Shown here: positions 1-8,826 of the stretch, piece by piece
Numbering within the stretch: position 1 is the first letter of the stretch
Layout: each line of letters opens with the position of its first letter
Origin: an uncultured Lachnospiraceae bacterium
GTDB lineage: Bacteria; Bacillota_A; Clostridia; Lachnospirales; Lachnospiraceae
Direction: 5' to 3'
NCBI GenBank assembly: GCA_947175285.1
Contig: CAMWMM010000040.1
Coordinates: 1 to 16,845 of the forward strand
Length of the DNA: 16,845 bases
Made by a program: the position numbers and the translations under genes
Notes under the pieces: generated by a model
Seen by the model: the letters and a program-made list of their open reading frames with translations, nothing else
Database searches by the model: none
What the model was told of the DNA's origin: nothing

Positions 1-8
1 ATATAGAA

Positions 9-1064
9 ATGAAAAAGAAAGTATTAAGCATGGTACTTGGCGCAGCAATGGTAGCTGCATTAGTAACCGGTTGTGGAAACAGCGGCAGCAGCACAGCAAC
101 ATCAGGCAGCGCAGCATCTTCAGGGGATACGGCAGCAGCATCTTCAGGAGATACGGCAGCAGCAGACAATACGGCATCTTCAGGTGGAACAATTAAAGTC
201 GGTATTATTAATAACGACCCGAATGAGTCCGGATACCGTACAGCAAATGATGCTGATTTAAAGAAAACATTTACGTCAGAAAATGGTTATGATGCATCTT
301 TCTCTTACAGCAATAAGAACGAAGAGCAGATTGCATTTGCACAGACATTCATTCAGAATGAAGTTGATTATCTGCTTCTTTCCGCTGCTGATACGGCAGG
401 CTGGGATTCTGTTTTAACAGATGCACAGAATGCAGGCGTTAAAGTTATCCTGTTTGACCGTGTAATCGACGCTGATGAAAACCTTTATGAAGCTTCTATC
501 GTTTCCGATATGGAAAAAGAAGGCCAGACAGCAGTTGACTGGTTAAAGGGTCAGGGACTTAGCGAGTACAATATCATTCATCTTCAGGGCGTTATGGGAA
601 CAGCAGCACAGAAAGGCCGTTCCGCAGCATTAGACGCAGCAGTTTCTTCCGAAGGATGGAACCTTGTTACACAGCAGACAGCAGAGTGGAATGCGGAAAC
701 AGCACAGCAGATTGTACAGTCTGTAATTGATTCCGGACAGTCTTTCAATGTTATCTATGCTGAGAACGATGATATGGCAAAAGGCGCTGTAGCAGCGCTT
801 GATGCAGCAAACATTTCTCACGGTGTTGGCAAGGATGTCATCATCATGGGCTTTGACTGCAACCAGTGGGCATTGCAGGAACTGCTTGACCAGAACTGGA
901 ACTATGACGGACAGTGTAATCCTTTCCAGTCTTCTTATATCGATGATATCATCAAACAGCTTGAGAGCGGCGGCAGCATTGCAAACAAGACAATCATCAT
1001 GGATGAGAAGGGCTTTGACGCTACAACAATTACATCAGATGATGTTGCTAACTACGGCATCTAA
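9..1064 (+). CDS. ytfQ: Sugar ABC transporter substrate-binding lipoprotein (YtfQ-like)
   Basis: Extracytoplasmic solute-binding lipoprotein of a CUT2 sugar ABC importer, 351 aa. The N-terminus is a lipoprotein signal peptide: basic MKKK, a hydrophobic core, and the lipobox VTGC with Cys22 as the lipidated residue. A low-complexity Ser/Ala/Gly/Asp/Thr linker (about residues 24-60) tethers the periplasmic-binding-protein type I fold, which starts at IKVGIINND. Motifs shared with E. coli YtfQ, the galactofuranose binder, include SGYR, AGWDSVL, a DR in the LFDRVID segment, LQGVMG and YAENDDMAKGA. Gene order with the next three genes matches ytfQRT-yjfF. The downstream arabinose genes suggest the ligand is L-arabinose or an arabinofuranose, which is inference. 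Only 8 bases precede the ATG, so its promoter and most of its ribosome site are outside the window. Family assignment is firm; exact ligand is not. Confidence 0.92.
   Translation: MKKKVLSMVLGAAMVAALVTGCGNSGSSTATSGSAASSGDTAAASSGDTAAADNTASSGGTIKVGIINNDPNESGYRTANDADLKKTFTSENGYDASFSYSNKNEEQIAFAQTFIQNEVDYLLLSAADTAGWDSVLTDAQNAGVKVILFDRVIDADENLYEASIVSDMEKEGQTAVDWLKGQGLSEYNIIHLQGVMGTAAQKGRSAALDAAVSSEGWNLVTQQTAEWNAETAQQIVQSVIDSGQSFNVIYAENDDMAKGAVAALDAANISHGVGKDVIIMGFDCNQWALQELLDQNWNYDGQCNPFQSSYIDDIIKQLESGGSIANKTIIMDEKGFDATTITSDDVANYGI
114..161 (+). repeat. 24-nt tandem repeat in lipoprotein linker
   Basis: Two adjacent 24-nt units (114-137 and 138-161) differ by a single G/A change and encode the eight-residue repeat ASSGDTAA twice; a partial third unit (GCATCTTCAGG) recurs just downstream. 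The repeat lies wholly in the flexible linker after lipidated Cys22, where length changes should be tolerated. Confidence 0.8.
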
Positions 1065-1102
1065 GTTGAGTAGTTGTCAGCTATTATTTAAGTAATTGAT
1101 GG

Positions 1103-1145
1103 CGCGGCGCAGATGAAAATACATAGTTCTGCGCCGCGTTTTCTT
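1103..1145 (+). terminator. Intra-operon hairpin terminator/attenuator after binding protein
   Basis: An 11-bp GC-rich perfect stem (CGCGGCGCAGA at 1103-1113 with TCTGCGCCGCG at 1128-1138) with a 14-nt loop is followed directly by TTTTCTT. It sits between the binding-protein stop codon and the ATPase gene. In CUT2 operons such hairpins commonly cause partial termination and protect the upstream mRNA, giving excess binding protein over transporter; that role here is inferred. Confidence 0.85.
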
Positions 1146-1174
1146 ATAAGAATTTTCAGGAGGTGGACTTAGGG

Positions 1175-2683
1175 GTGAGTAACAGCGCATTATTGGAAAT
1201 GAGAAACATTCATAAGAGCTTTCCGGGTGTACGCGCCTTGCAGGGGGTTGATTTTACTTTGCGTCAGGGTGAAGTACATGCTTTAATGGGTGAAAACGGC
1301 GCCGGAAAATCAACGTTAATTAAGGTTTTGACAGGGGTTTATGAGAAGGACGAAGGTCAGATTTCCTTAGAAGGTAATGTAGTGGCGATACGTTCGCCGC
1401 AGGATGCGCAGAGAGCGGGCATCAGTACCGTATATCAGGAGATTACGCTTTGTCCGAATTTATCAGTTGCGGAAAATATGTACATAGGCAGAACGGAAAG
1501 TATTTACCAGAACTGGAAAAAAATGAATGCCGATGCGGAGAAGATATTACAGTCTCTGGATATTCCGGCAAAAGCAACACAGCAGTTAGAGAGCTGCTCC
1601 ATTGCAGTTCAGCAGATGATTGCCATTGCGCGTGCAGTGGATATGGACTGTAAAGTATTGATTTTAGATGAGCCGACTTCGTCTCTGGATGAGCAGGAAG
1701 TTGCGAAATTATTCAAGTTGATGCGTAATTTGAAAGCAAAAGGAGTCGGTATTATTTTCGTTACACATTTCTTGGACCAGGTTTATGAAGTGTGCGACAG
1801 AATTACGGTTATGCGTGACGGTAAACTGGTAGGAGAATATGCTATCAAAGATTTGCCGCGTGTACAGCTCGTTTCCAAGATGCTTGGCAAGGAGCTGGAT
1901 GATACGGCGGATATTCAGGATAAACAGCAGACATATGAGCGTAAAGCCGGCGCTGTGCCTGTATTGGAAGCTGAAGGATTAGTAAGTGATGCGGGAATTA
2001 AACCGTTTGATTTCCATATAGATAAGGGTGAAGTAAATGGTTTTACCGGACTGCTTGGTTCCGGCAGAAGTGAATGTGTCAGAGCAATTTTCGGTGCGGA
2101 CAGGGTGCTTGGCGGAAGTGTGAAAAAAGACGGCAAGCCCGTTAAAATAAGCAAGCCGATTGACGCGATGAAGAACGGAATTGCTTATCTTCCGGAAGAC
2201 CGTAAGATTGACGGTATTGTAGGAGATCTTTCCGTGCGCGATAATCTGATACTTGCACAGCAGGTATTAAAAGGGTTTTTCAAGCCGTTTTCAAAGGCGG
2301 AAGCAAATAAATTTGCAGATGAATATATTAAACTTTTGAGCATTAAGACTGCTTCGGCAGATACGCCGATTAAGTCGCTCTCCGGCGGTAATCAGCAGAA
2401 AGTTATTTTAGCGCGCTGGCTGCTTACGCATCCGGACTATCTGATTTTGGATGAGCCGACAAGAGGTATTGACGTCGGTACAAAAGTAGATATTCAGAAA
2501 TTAGTGCTGAAACTTGCGTCAGAGGGTATGAGCGTAACCTTTATTTCTTCTGAATTGGATGAGATGCTGCGTACCTGCTCCCGTCTGATAGTTATGAGAG
2601 ACCGTAAAGTAGTCGGTGAACTGACGGGCAGTGATTTAACCCAGAATACGGTTATGAACACGATTGCGGGAGGTGACAAATAA
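1175..2683 (+). CDS. ytfR: Sugar ABC transporter ATP-binding protein, two ABC domains (YtfR/RbsA type)
   Basis: Energises sugar import at the inner face of the membrane. Two fused nucleotide-binding domains: the first has a canonical Walker A GENGAGKST (residues 39-47), a signature-region SCSIAVQQ and Walker B VLILDEPTSSLD. The second has the degenerate Walker A GLLGSGRSE usual for this family, with an intact LSGGNQQK signature and LILDEPTRGID. About 502 aa, typical of RbsA/MglA/YtfR proteins. Start choice: an in-frame GTG at 1163 overlaps the AGGAGG ribosome site (1158-1163) and cannot be used with it, so the GTG at 1175 (11 nt downstream, giving MSNSALLEM) is preferred. It follows the hairpin after the binding-protein gene, and the first permease starts 2 nt after its stop, so translation is probably coupled. 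Confidence 0.93.
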   Translation: MSNSALLEMRNIHKSFPGVRALQGVDFTLRQGEVHALMGENGAGKSTLIKVLTGVYEKDEGQISLEGNVVAIRSPQDAQRAGISTVYQEITLCPNLSVAENMYIGRTESIYQNWKKMNADAEKILQSLDIPAKATQQLESCSIAVQQMIAIARAVDMDCKVLILDEPTSSLDEQEVAKLFKLMRNLKAKGVGIIFVTHFLDQVYEVCDRITVMRDGKLVGEYAIKDLPRVQLVSKMLGKELDDTADIQDKQQTYERKAGAVPVLEAEGLVSDAGIKPFDFHIDKGEVNGFTGLLGSGRSECVRAIFGADRVLGGSVKKDGKPVKISKPIDAMKNGIAYLPEDRKIDGIVGDLSVRDNLILAQQVLKGFFKPFSKAEANKFADEYIKLLSIKTASADTPIKSLSGGNQQKVILARWLLTHPDYLILDEPTRGIDVGTKVDIQKLVLKLASEGMSVTFISSELDEMLRTCSRLIVMRDRKVVGELTGSDLTQNTVMNTIAGGDK

Positions 2684-2685
2684 TT

Positions 2686-3774
2686 ATGGGAACAAAGGAA
2701 ATGAATAAAACAAATAATGGAAATATTTTTTCAAGAATGGTCAGACAGCAGATGTTTATTCCTCTGTTTGCATTGTTTTTGCTTTTCATATTCAATTTGA
2801 TTATGGATCCGTCCTTTTTGAGAATTTCGTTAGAGCAAAACAATTTAGGATACCCGGTTTTAGCTGGATATCTGGTAAGAATTTTGGATAACGGTTCTGA
2901 GGTTGCGATTCTTGCTATCGGTATGACACTTGTTACGGCGGCTTCAGGCGGTCAGGACATCAGTGTCGGCGCGGCAGTAGCGATAGCCGGCAGTGTGCTG
3001 CTTCGCGTGTTGTGCGGAAACAATACCCGTCCGGATACCTTACAGGCGCCGATTATTGTAGCTTTCCTTGTAAGCTGTGTCGTAGCAATGTTATTCGGAG
3101 CATTCAATGGTGTGCTTGTTGCATGTTTTAAAATACAGCCGATGGTAGCGACTTTGATTCTCTATACGGCAGGACGTTCGATTGCCGCATGGGTGAACCA
3201 TAACGAACTTCCGATTATCAGTGAAGAAAGGTTCGGATACTTTGGTAAATATATTCCCGGTATTCCGATGCCGACGCCGTTCTTTATCATGTTGGCATGT
3301 GCGATTGTTGCAGGACTTGCGTTAAAATTTACCAACCTTCGTTTATATACGCAGGCAGTCGGTATTAACGAAAACTCTTCTAAGTTGAACGGTATCAATC
3401 CGACGTTTATTAAAATCCTCTCTTTTGTGATTCTTGGATTGTGTGTTGCAGTTGTCGGGTTGATTAAAGTAAGCCGTACTTCAACCATTAATTATTCGGT
3501 TGTTGCCAAGGATATTGAAATGGATGCTATTTTAGCGGTAGCTCTCGGAGGAAATCCGTTAGGCGGCGGTAAATTTAATATGACGGCGTCTATTATCGGC
3601 GCTTATGTAATTCAGCTTCTTACAACAACGTTATATAAATTTAACGTATCGTCTGACGCGCTTCCGGCATATAAAGCGGTTGTTGTTATAATTCTGGTTG
3701 TTATCAGTGCGCCGGTAGTACGGGAATGGTTCACTTCCAAGATGAAAAAATTACAGACGAAGGAGGTAGCTTAG
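2686..3774 (+). CDS. ytfT: Sugar ABC transporter permease (YtfT-like)
   Basis: Membrane-spanning subunit of the CUT2 importer, 362 aa, BPD_transp_2 family. Several strongly hydrophobic stretches are visible, for example FIPLFALFLLFIFNLIM near the N-terminus, AILAIGMTLVTAASGGQDISVG, and IIVAFLVSCVVAMLFGAFNG. The conserved C-terminal segment AILAVALGGNPLGGG followed by ASIIGAYVIQLL is the hallmark of YtfT-type permeases. The SGGQDISVGA motif is the family loop after the third or fourth helix. The ATG lies 2 nt after the ATPase stop, with GGGAGGTGA upstream as ribosome site. It would form a heterodimer with the next permease. Two different permeases in tandem distinguish the YtfQRT-YjfF system from ribose-type systems, which use one. 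Confidence 0.92.
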   Translation: MGTKEMNKTNNGNIFSRMVRQQMFIPLFALFLLFIFNLIMDPSFLRISLEQNNLGYPVLAGYLVRILDNGSEVAILAIGMTLVTAASGGQDISVGAAVAIAGSVLLRVLCGNNTRPDTLQAPIIVAFLVSCVVAMLFGAFNGVLVACFKIQPMVATLILYTAGRSIAAWVNHNELPIISEERFGYFGKYIPGIPMPTPFFIMLACAIVAGLALKFTNLRLYTQAVGINENSSKLNGINPTFIKILSFVILGLCVAVVGLIKVSRTSTINYSVVAKDIEMDAILAVALGGNPLGGGKFNMTASIIGAYVIQLLTTTLYKFNVSSDALPAYKAVVVIILVVISAPVVREWFTSKMKKLQTKEVA

Positions 3775-3775
3775 T

Positions 3776-4825
3776 ATGTCATCAAATCAGAAAACATCCC
3801 AGGCGGGCAGCTTTGGGGATAAATTTAAAAATATGACGGATACCAATTTACTTCTGACGATTACCATTGTAGTTTTCTTTATCATGTATATCGGAGCAAT
3901 GATCTTTTTGGGCTCAGGTTTCAGGAGACCGCAGATGTTCTTTAAGATATTGAATGATAATGCGGCGTTGATTATTTTATCCTGCGGTATGAGCCTTGTT
4001 ATGATTACTCGAAGCATTGATATTTCCGTCGGAGGCATTACGGCATTAGTTACCATGTGCTGTGCGGTATATCTGGATTTTAAGGGCGGTAACGTATTTG
4101 TATCATTTTTGATTGCAATTGCGATTGGTCTTGCATTTGGCATATTCCAGGGATTTTTAATTGCTTATCTGGATATTCAGCCGTTTATCGTTACTCTTGC
4201 AGGTATGTTCTTTGCGCGTGGTATGACGACAATCGTGAATACAAATCCGTTCAATGTACAGAACGAAGCGTTTGTTGCTCTGAAAAATACCCGTGTGATT
4301 ATACCGGGGCTGGGTTATACCTCAAAAAATGGAAACTATGTTGACGCATATGTAGAGATTGGCGTTGTTGTGGCGCTTCTCATTGTCATTTTACTGTTCT
4401 GTATGCTTAAATGGACGAAGCTAGGCCGTCAGTTCTATGCGGTCGGCGGTAATGACCAGAGTGCGTTGATGCTTGGTATCAATGTTAAGAGAACGAAATT
4501 CTTAGCGCATCTGTTATGCGGACTGTTAGCAGGAATCGGCGGATTTGTTTATTTCCTGCATGTTGGTTCCGGAGCAGTATCCAATGGCAGCGGTGCTGAG
4601 ATGAACGCGATTGCATCTTCCATCATCGGTGGTACAATGTTAACGGGTGGTGTTGGTAATATCATTGGAACACTTTTCGGAGTGTTGTCACTTAACACGA
4701 TTAAGAATATTGTTTCTTCCGTAGGGTTACAGGATGCCTGGTGGACAGGAATTACCATTGCGGTAATGCTCTGCCTGTTCCTAGTCATTCAGAGTGTGGT
4801 TATTGCCCGTAAGAAAAAACGTTAA
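3776..4825 (+). CDS. yjfF: Sugar ABC transporter permease (YjfF-like)
   Basis: Second transmembrane subunit of the importer, 349 aa, BPD_transp_2 family. Hydrophobic helices include LLLTITIVVFFIMYIGAMIF and VVVALLIVILLFCMLKW. Family motifs visible are MVITRSIDISVGGITAL, GVNVK-like LGINVKRTKF, and the C-terminal IASSIIGGTMLTGGVGNIIG, which closely resembles the corresponding E. coli YjfF segment. It begins 1 nt after the ytfT-like stop codon, with AAGGAGGT just upstream inside that gene's end, so the two permeases are translationally coupled. A Lys/Arg-rich tail ends the protein. After its stop comes a 107-nt gap with a stem-loop before the isomerase gene. Confidence 0.92.
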   Translation: MSSNQKTSQAGSFGDKFKNMTDTNLLLTITIVVFFIMYIGAMIFLGSGFRRPQMFFKILNDNAALIILSCGMSLVMITRSIDISVGGITALVTMCCAVYLDFKGGNVFVSFLIAIAIGLAFGIFQGFLIAYLDIQPFIVTLAGMFFARGMTTIVNTNPFNVQNEAFVALKNTRVIIPGLGYTSKNGNYVDAYVEIGVVVALLIVILLFCMLKWTKLGRQFYAVGGNDQSALMLGINVKRTKFLAHLLCGLLAGIGGFVYFLHVGSGAVSNGSGAEMNAIASSIIGGTMLTGGVGNIIGTLFGVLSLNTIKNIVSSVGLQDAWWTGITIAVMLCLFLVIQSVVIARKKKR

Positions 4826-4849
4826 TAAGTTTTTCGCAATATAAAATGC

Positions 4850-4891
4850 AAGCTGCCATGTCGGTGATTCCCATTACCGAGTTGGCAGCTT
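4850..4891 (+). promoter_or_regulatory. Two-part stem-loop between permease and araA
   Basis: AAGCTGCCA (4850-4858) pairs with TGGCAGCTT (4883-4891), and inside it TCGGT (4861-4865) pairs with ACCGA (4876-4880), separated by a symmetric 2-nt internal loop and capped by a 10-nt loop. Only three U residues follow the stem, so it is a poor intrinsic terminator. It is better read as an mRNA processing or stability element between the transport and catabolic halves of the operon. Function is inferred. Confidence 0.6.
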
Positions 4892-4932
4892 TCAATGCTA
4901 TATGTCGTAGAAACGGCGGAAAGAGAGGGTTT

Positions 4933-6426
4933 ATGAAGACAAAAAATTACAAATTCTGGTTTTGTACCGGCTCACAGGATTTATATGGAGATGAGTGTTT
5001 AAGAAAAGTAGCGGACCATTCCGCAAAAATTGTAGAGGGGCTCAATGCTTCCGGCAAATTACCATTTGAAGTGATATTAAAACCTACGTTAATCAGTCAG
5101 GCATCTATCCGGCAGACATTTAATGATGCGAATAATGATTCGGAATGCGCCGGTGTTATCACATGGATGCATACATTTTCTCCGGCTAAGATGTGGATTC
5201 TCGGATTAAAAGAATATAAAAAACCACTCTGCCATCTGCATACGCAGTATAATGAAGAACTTCCCTATGACACCATTGATATGGATTTCATGAATGAAAA
5301 CCAGTCGGCGCATGGAGATAGAGAATACGGACATATTGTAAGCCGCATGGGCATCGAGAGGAAAATCATTGTCGGGCATTGGGCTAACCCAAGCGTTCAG
5401 GAACAGCTTGGAAGCTGGATGCGGACTGCGCTTGGCATTGTTGAGTCTTCTCATATCAGAGTCTGCCGTTTCGGAGACAATATGAACAATGTTGCCGTAA
5501 CGGAAGGGGATAAAGTAGAAGCACAGATTAAGTTCGGTTGGGAAATCGATCATTATAATGTTAATGATTTAGTAGAATATGTGGACGCGGTTCCACAGGG
5601 CGATGTAGATGCACTGGTAGAAGAATATTACAGTAAATATAAAATTATAGATGAGGGCAGAGACTTAAATGAGTTCAAGGCGCATGTTGCAGTGCAGGCA
5701 AGACAGGAGATCGGTATTGAAAAATTCCTGGTTGAGAATGATTATCATGCTGTTGTAACGCATTTTGGCATGTTGGGCGGTCTGAAGCAGTTACCCGGTC
5801 TTTCCATCCAGAGATTAATGGAGAAAGGTTATGGATTCGGCGCGGAAGGCGACTGGAAAGTAGCGGCAATGGTTCGCATGATGAAACTGATGACGGCGGA
5901 TATGAAAGATGCAAAAGGAACCTCTATGATGGAAGATTACACATATAATCTTGTTCCCGGCAAAGAAGGTATCTTACAGGCTCATATGCTGGAGGTATGC
6001 CCTTCCGTTGCAGACGGGGAAATCGGCATTAAAGTCTGCCCGCTTTCCATGGGTAACAGAGAGGATCCGGCGCGTCTTGTATTTACATCCAAGGAAGGAC
6101 CTGCAGTTGCATGTTCTCTGATTGACCTTGGTACAAGATTCAGACTGTTAATTAATGCTGTTGACTGTAAGAAAGTAGAAAAGCCGATGCCGAAACTGCC
6201 GGTAGGCACCGCATTCTGGACGCCGCAGCCGAATCTGGAGATTGGAGCGACAGCATGGATTCTGGCAGGCGGAGCGCATCATACGGCATTTTCCTATGAC
6301 TTAACGGTAGACCAGATGGCAGACTGGGCAGCGGCTATGGGAATTGAAAGCGTAGTTATTGATAAGAATACGACAATCCGTGACATTAAGAATGAACTTC
6401 GTTGGAATGAAGCGGCATTCCGCTAA
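4933..6426 (+). CDS. araA: L-arabinose isomerase
   Basis: Cytoplasmic enzyme converting L-arabinose to L-ribulose, 497 aa as called (E. coli AraA 500 aa). Metal and catalytic residues align with the E. coli set: Glu305 (GFGAEGDWK), Glu334 (SMMEDYTY), His351 (QAHMLEVCP) and His450 in AGGAHHTAFS. The N-terminal KFWFCTGSQDLYGDE and C-terminal RWNEAAFR are typical. The open frame extends upstream to 4846, but that part runs through the stem-loop at 4850-4891. The ATG at 4933 has a purine-rich site (GGAAAGAGAGGG) just before it, and the protein then begins MKTKNYKFWF as in the family, so the extension is rejected. It lies directly after the transporter genes and 44 nt before the kinase. Confidence 0.97.
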   Translation: MKTKNYKFWFCTGSQDLYGDECLRKVADHSAKIVEGLNASGKLPFEVILKPTLISQASIRQTFNDANNDSECAGVITWMHTFSPAKMWILGLKEYKKPLCHLHTQYNEELPYDTIDMDFMNENQSAHGDREYGHIVSRMGIERKIIVGHWANPSVQEQLGSWMRTALGIVESSHIRVCRFGDNMNNVAVTEGDKVEAQIKFGWEIDHYNVNDLVEYVDAVPQGDVDALVEEYYSKYKIIDEGRDLNEFKAHVAVQARQEIGIEKFLVENDYHAVVTHFGMLGGLKQLPGLSIQRLMEKGYGFGAEGDWKVAAMVRMMKLMTADMKDAKGTSMMEDYTYNLVPGKEGILQAHMLEVCPSVADGEIGIKVCPLSMGNREDPARLVFTSKEGPAVACSLIDLGTRFRLLINAVDCKKVEKPMPKLPVGTAFWTPQPNLEIGATAWILAGGAHHTAFSYDLTVDQMADWAAAMGIESVVIDKNTTIRDIKNELRWNEAAFR

Positions 6427-6470
6427 AAAAAGGCGAAAAATAAAGTGAAAATATAAAGGAGGGTTCTAAA

Positions 6471-8078
6471 ATGGGGTATACGGCTGAAGAAATCAAAAAA
6501 CAGATTACAGACGGAAAAACCGTACTTGGCATTGAGTTTGGCTCGACCAGAATCAAAGCAATTTTAGCGGCAGAAGATAATACGCCGATTGCTTCCGGCG
6601 CTCATGACTGGGAGAACAGATTGGAGAATGGGATTTGGACTTACAGTCTGGATGATATCTGGAACGGTTTGCAGGACTGCTACCGCGATTTGGCGGCGGA
6701 TGTGAAAAAACAGTATGGTACGGAACTTGAAAATATCGGTGCAATCGGATTCAGTGCAATGATGCACGGGTATATGGCGTTTGATGAAAAGGGAGAACTC
6801 CTCGTACCGTTTAGAACATGGAGAAATACGATTACCGGACAGGCATCGGAGAAACTGACAGAGGTATTTAACTATCATATTCCGCAGAGATGGAGTATTG
6901 CTCATCTTTATCAGGCGATTTTAAACGGTGAAGAACATGTGCCTTCGGTTCGTTTCTTTACAACGCTTGCCGGTTATGTGCATTGGAAACTGACAGGGGA
7001 AAAGAACCTTGGTGTCGGCGAAGCATCCGGCATGTTCCCGATTGATATTGAAACCGGAGATTTCAATGACAGAATGATTGCGCAGTTTGACGAACTGACA
7101 GCGGATAAGAAATTCCCGTGGAAATTAAGAGACATTATGCCCAAAGTATTGACAGCCGGAGAAAAGGCGGGTACATTGACAGAAGAGGGAGCGAAACTGT
7201 TAGACCCGTCAGGGAAATTAAAAGCGGGCGTTCCGCTTTGTCCGCCGGAGGGTGACGCAGGAACCGGTATGGCTGCAACCAATTCCGTAGCACAGAGAAC
7301 CGGTAATGTATCAGCCGGAACAAGTGTATTTGCAATGATTGTTCTGGAAAAAGAACTGCAAAAAGTATATGACGCTATTGACCTTGTTACTACGCCGGAT
7401 GGCAGTCTGGTAGCAATGGTACACTGCAATAACTGTACTTCCGACTTAAATGCATGGGTTAATATTTTTAAGGAATTTGCAGAGAGCATGGGCATGAAAG
7501 TGGATATGAATGAATTATTCGGTACATTATACCGCAAAGCATTAGAGGGAGACGATGACTGCGGCGGTCTGCTTGCCTATAATTATTTCTCCGGAGAACA
7601 TATTACGGGATTTGAAGAAGGACGTCCGTTATTTGTCCGTACACCGTCCGATAACTTTAATCTTGCCAATTTTATGAGAGTTCATCTTTTCACTGCGCTT
7701 GGCGCGTTAAAGACAGGATTGGATATTCTGTTGAAAGAAGAGGGCGTACAGGTAGACGAGATGCTTGGACACGGCGGTTTGTTCAAAACAAAGGGAGTAG
7801 GACAGCGCATTATGGCAGCGGCAATCAATGCGTCCGTCAGCGTTATGGAGACAGCAGGAGAAGGCGGTGCATGGGGAATGGCATTGCTTGCTTCCTATAT
7901 GCTGCATAAAGAAGACGGTGAAACACTGTCAGCTTTCTTGGAGAAAAAAGTATTCGCAGGACAAAAGGGCAGTAAAGAGGCTCCTCGTAAAGAGGATGTA
8001 GAAGGCTTTGATAAGTTTATGGTGCGCTATGCAAAAGGTCTTGCAATTGAAAAAGCGGCAGTAGAGAATTTAGGTTGA
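6471..8078 (+). CDS. FGGY-family carbohydrate kinase, probable L-ribulokinase
   Basis: ATP-dependent sugar kinase, 535 aa. The N-terminal FGGY domain opens with the phosphate loop [12 protein letters not shown] (about residues 19-30). The second phosphate motif and catalytic Asp262 lie in [11 protein letters not shown], followed by [13 protein letters not shown]; the C-terminal domain has [16 protein letters not shown] and [14 protein letters not shown], the adenosine-binding part. It sits between araA and araD, so L-ribulose is the expected substrate, giving L-ribulose-5-phosphate. The sequence does not look to me like classical AraB. I recall that Clostridium acetobutylicum uses a divergent ribulokinase (AraK) in its arabinose cluster, and this may be of that type. 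Strong ribosome site AAAGGAGGG 7-8 nt before the ATG. Alternative: xylulokinase activity. No symbol is assigned because specificity is inferred from context. Confidence 0.88.
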   Translation: MGYTAEEIKKQITDGKTVLGIEFGSTRIKAILAAEDNTPIASGAHDWENRLENGIWTYSLDDIWNGLQDCYRDLAADVKKQYGTELENIGAIGFSAMMHGYMAFDEKGELLVPFRTWRNTITGQASEKLTEVFNYHIPQRWSIAHLYQAILNGEEHVPSVRFFTTLAGYVHWKLTGEKNLGVGEASGMFPIDIETGDFNDRMIAQFDELTADKKFPWKLRDIMPKVLTAGEKAGTLTEEGAKLLDPSGKLKAGVPLCPPEGDAGTGMAATNSVAQRTGNVSAGTSVFAMIVLEKELQKVYDAIDLVTTPDGSLVAMVHCNNCTSDLNAWVNIFKEFAESMGMKVDMNELFGTLYRKALEGDDDCGGLLAYNYFSGEHITGFEEGRPLFVRTPSDNFNLANFMRVHLFTALGALKTGLDILLKEEGVQVDEMLGHGGLFKTKGVGQRIMAAAINASVSVMETAGEGGAWGMALLASYMLHKEDGETLSAFLEKKVFAGQKGSKEAPRKEDVEGFDKFMVRYAKGLAIEKAAVENLG

Positions 8079-8095
8079 TGAAAGGAATGGAAGCT

Positions 8096-8794
8096 ATGTT
8101 AGAGGAATTAAAACAACGTGTCTATGAAGCAAATATGCTTCTGCCGAAATACGGTCTTGTAACATTCACATGGGGAAACGTCAGTGAGATTGACCAGGAA
8201 TCCGGTATTTTTGCAATTAAGCCGTCCGGTGTGGATTATGATAAACTGACACCTGACGATATGGTGCTGATGGATTTAAAAGGTAATAAAGTAGAGGGAC
8301 GTTATAATCCGTCTTCCGATACGCCGACGCATCTGGAATTATATAAGGCATATCCGGAAATCGGCGGTATCGTACATACGCATTCTTCTTATGCGACAAG
8401 CTGGGCACAGGCAGGAAGAAGCATACCCTGTTACGGCACGACACATGCGGATTATATATACGGGGAAGTACCCTGCGTAAGATGTCTGACGGAAGAAGAA
8501 ATTGCGGAAGCATATGAGCAGAATACGGGACTTCTGATTATTGATTCATTTAAGCAGATGAATAAAGATGTCATGGCGGTTCCTGCGGTTTTATGTAAAA
8601 ATCATGGACCGTTCGCTTGGGGTAAAAATGCGAATGACGCCGTACATAACGCTGTCGTACTGGAAGAAGTTGCAAAGATGGCATACAGGGCTGAGACGAT
8701 TAATCCCCGTATCCAGCCTGCGCCGCAGGAGTTGCAGGATAAGCATTATTACCGGAAGCATGGCGCAAATGCTTATTATGGACAAGGAAAATAA
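8096..8794 (+). CDS. araD: L-ribulose-5-phosphate 4-epimerase
   Basis: Class II aldolase/epimerase-fold zinc enzyme converting L-ribulose-5-P to D-xylulose-5-P. From the ATG at 8096 it is 232 aa, against 231 in E. coli, and begins [13 protein letters not shown], aligning with the E. coli MLEDLKRQVLEAN. Zinc ligands His94 and His96 (VHTHSSYA) and His170 (KNHGPFAWG) are present, with Asp75 (SSDTPTH), Asp119 (THADYIYG) and a C-terminal tyrosine near 228, each one position before the E. coli catalytic residue. Start codons further upstream (TTG 8075, ATG 8078, ATG 8087) overlap the kinase end and would add residues absent from the family. AAAGGA at 8081-8086 serves the ATG at 8096. The short gap after the kinase indicates one mRNA. 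Confidence 0.95.
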   Translation: MLEELKQRVYEANMLLPKYGLVTFTWGNVSEIDQESGIFAIKPSGVDYDKLTPDDMVLMDLKGNKVEGRYNPSSDTPTHLELYKAYPEIGGIVHTHSSYATSWAQAGRSIPCYGTTHADYIYGEVPCVRCLTEEEIAEAYEQNTGLLIIDSFKQMNKDVMAVPAVLCKNHGPFAWGKNANDAVHNAVVLEEVAKMAYRAETINPRIQPAPQELQDKHYYRKHGANAYYGQGK

Positions 8795-8826
8795 AAAACT
8801 ATAAAATATTATAATGGAGGAAAGCG

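Noticed and set aside
1163..1174. Upstream GTG start of the ATPase gene
   Set aside because: It overlaps the AGGAGG ribosome site that must serve the GTG at 1175.
2041..2067. Degenerate second Walker A motif as a sign of a pseudogene
   Set aside because: An altered second P-loop (GLLGSGRSE) is normal for the RbsA/YtfR family.
4846..4932. N-terminal extension of araA by 29 residues
   Set aside because: The region is the stem-loop between genes, the extra residues do not resemble AraA, and the ATG at 4933 has its own purine-rich ribosome site.
6345..6359. Catabolite-response (cre)-like sequence TGAAAGCGTAGTTA
   Set aside because: It has a mismatch in a required base and lies inside araA far from any promoter seen here; likely chance.
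6974..7537. 187-codon open frame on the minus strand
   Set aside because: It lies wholly inside the kinase gene, whose product has clear FGGY motifs; the minus-strand translation has no recognisable domain or ribosome site.
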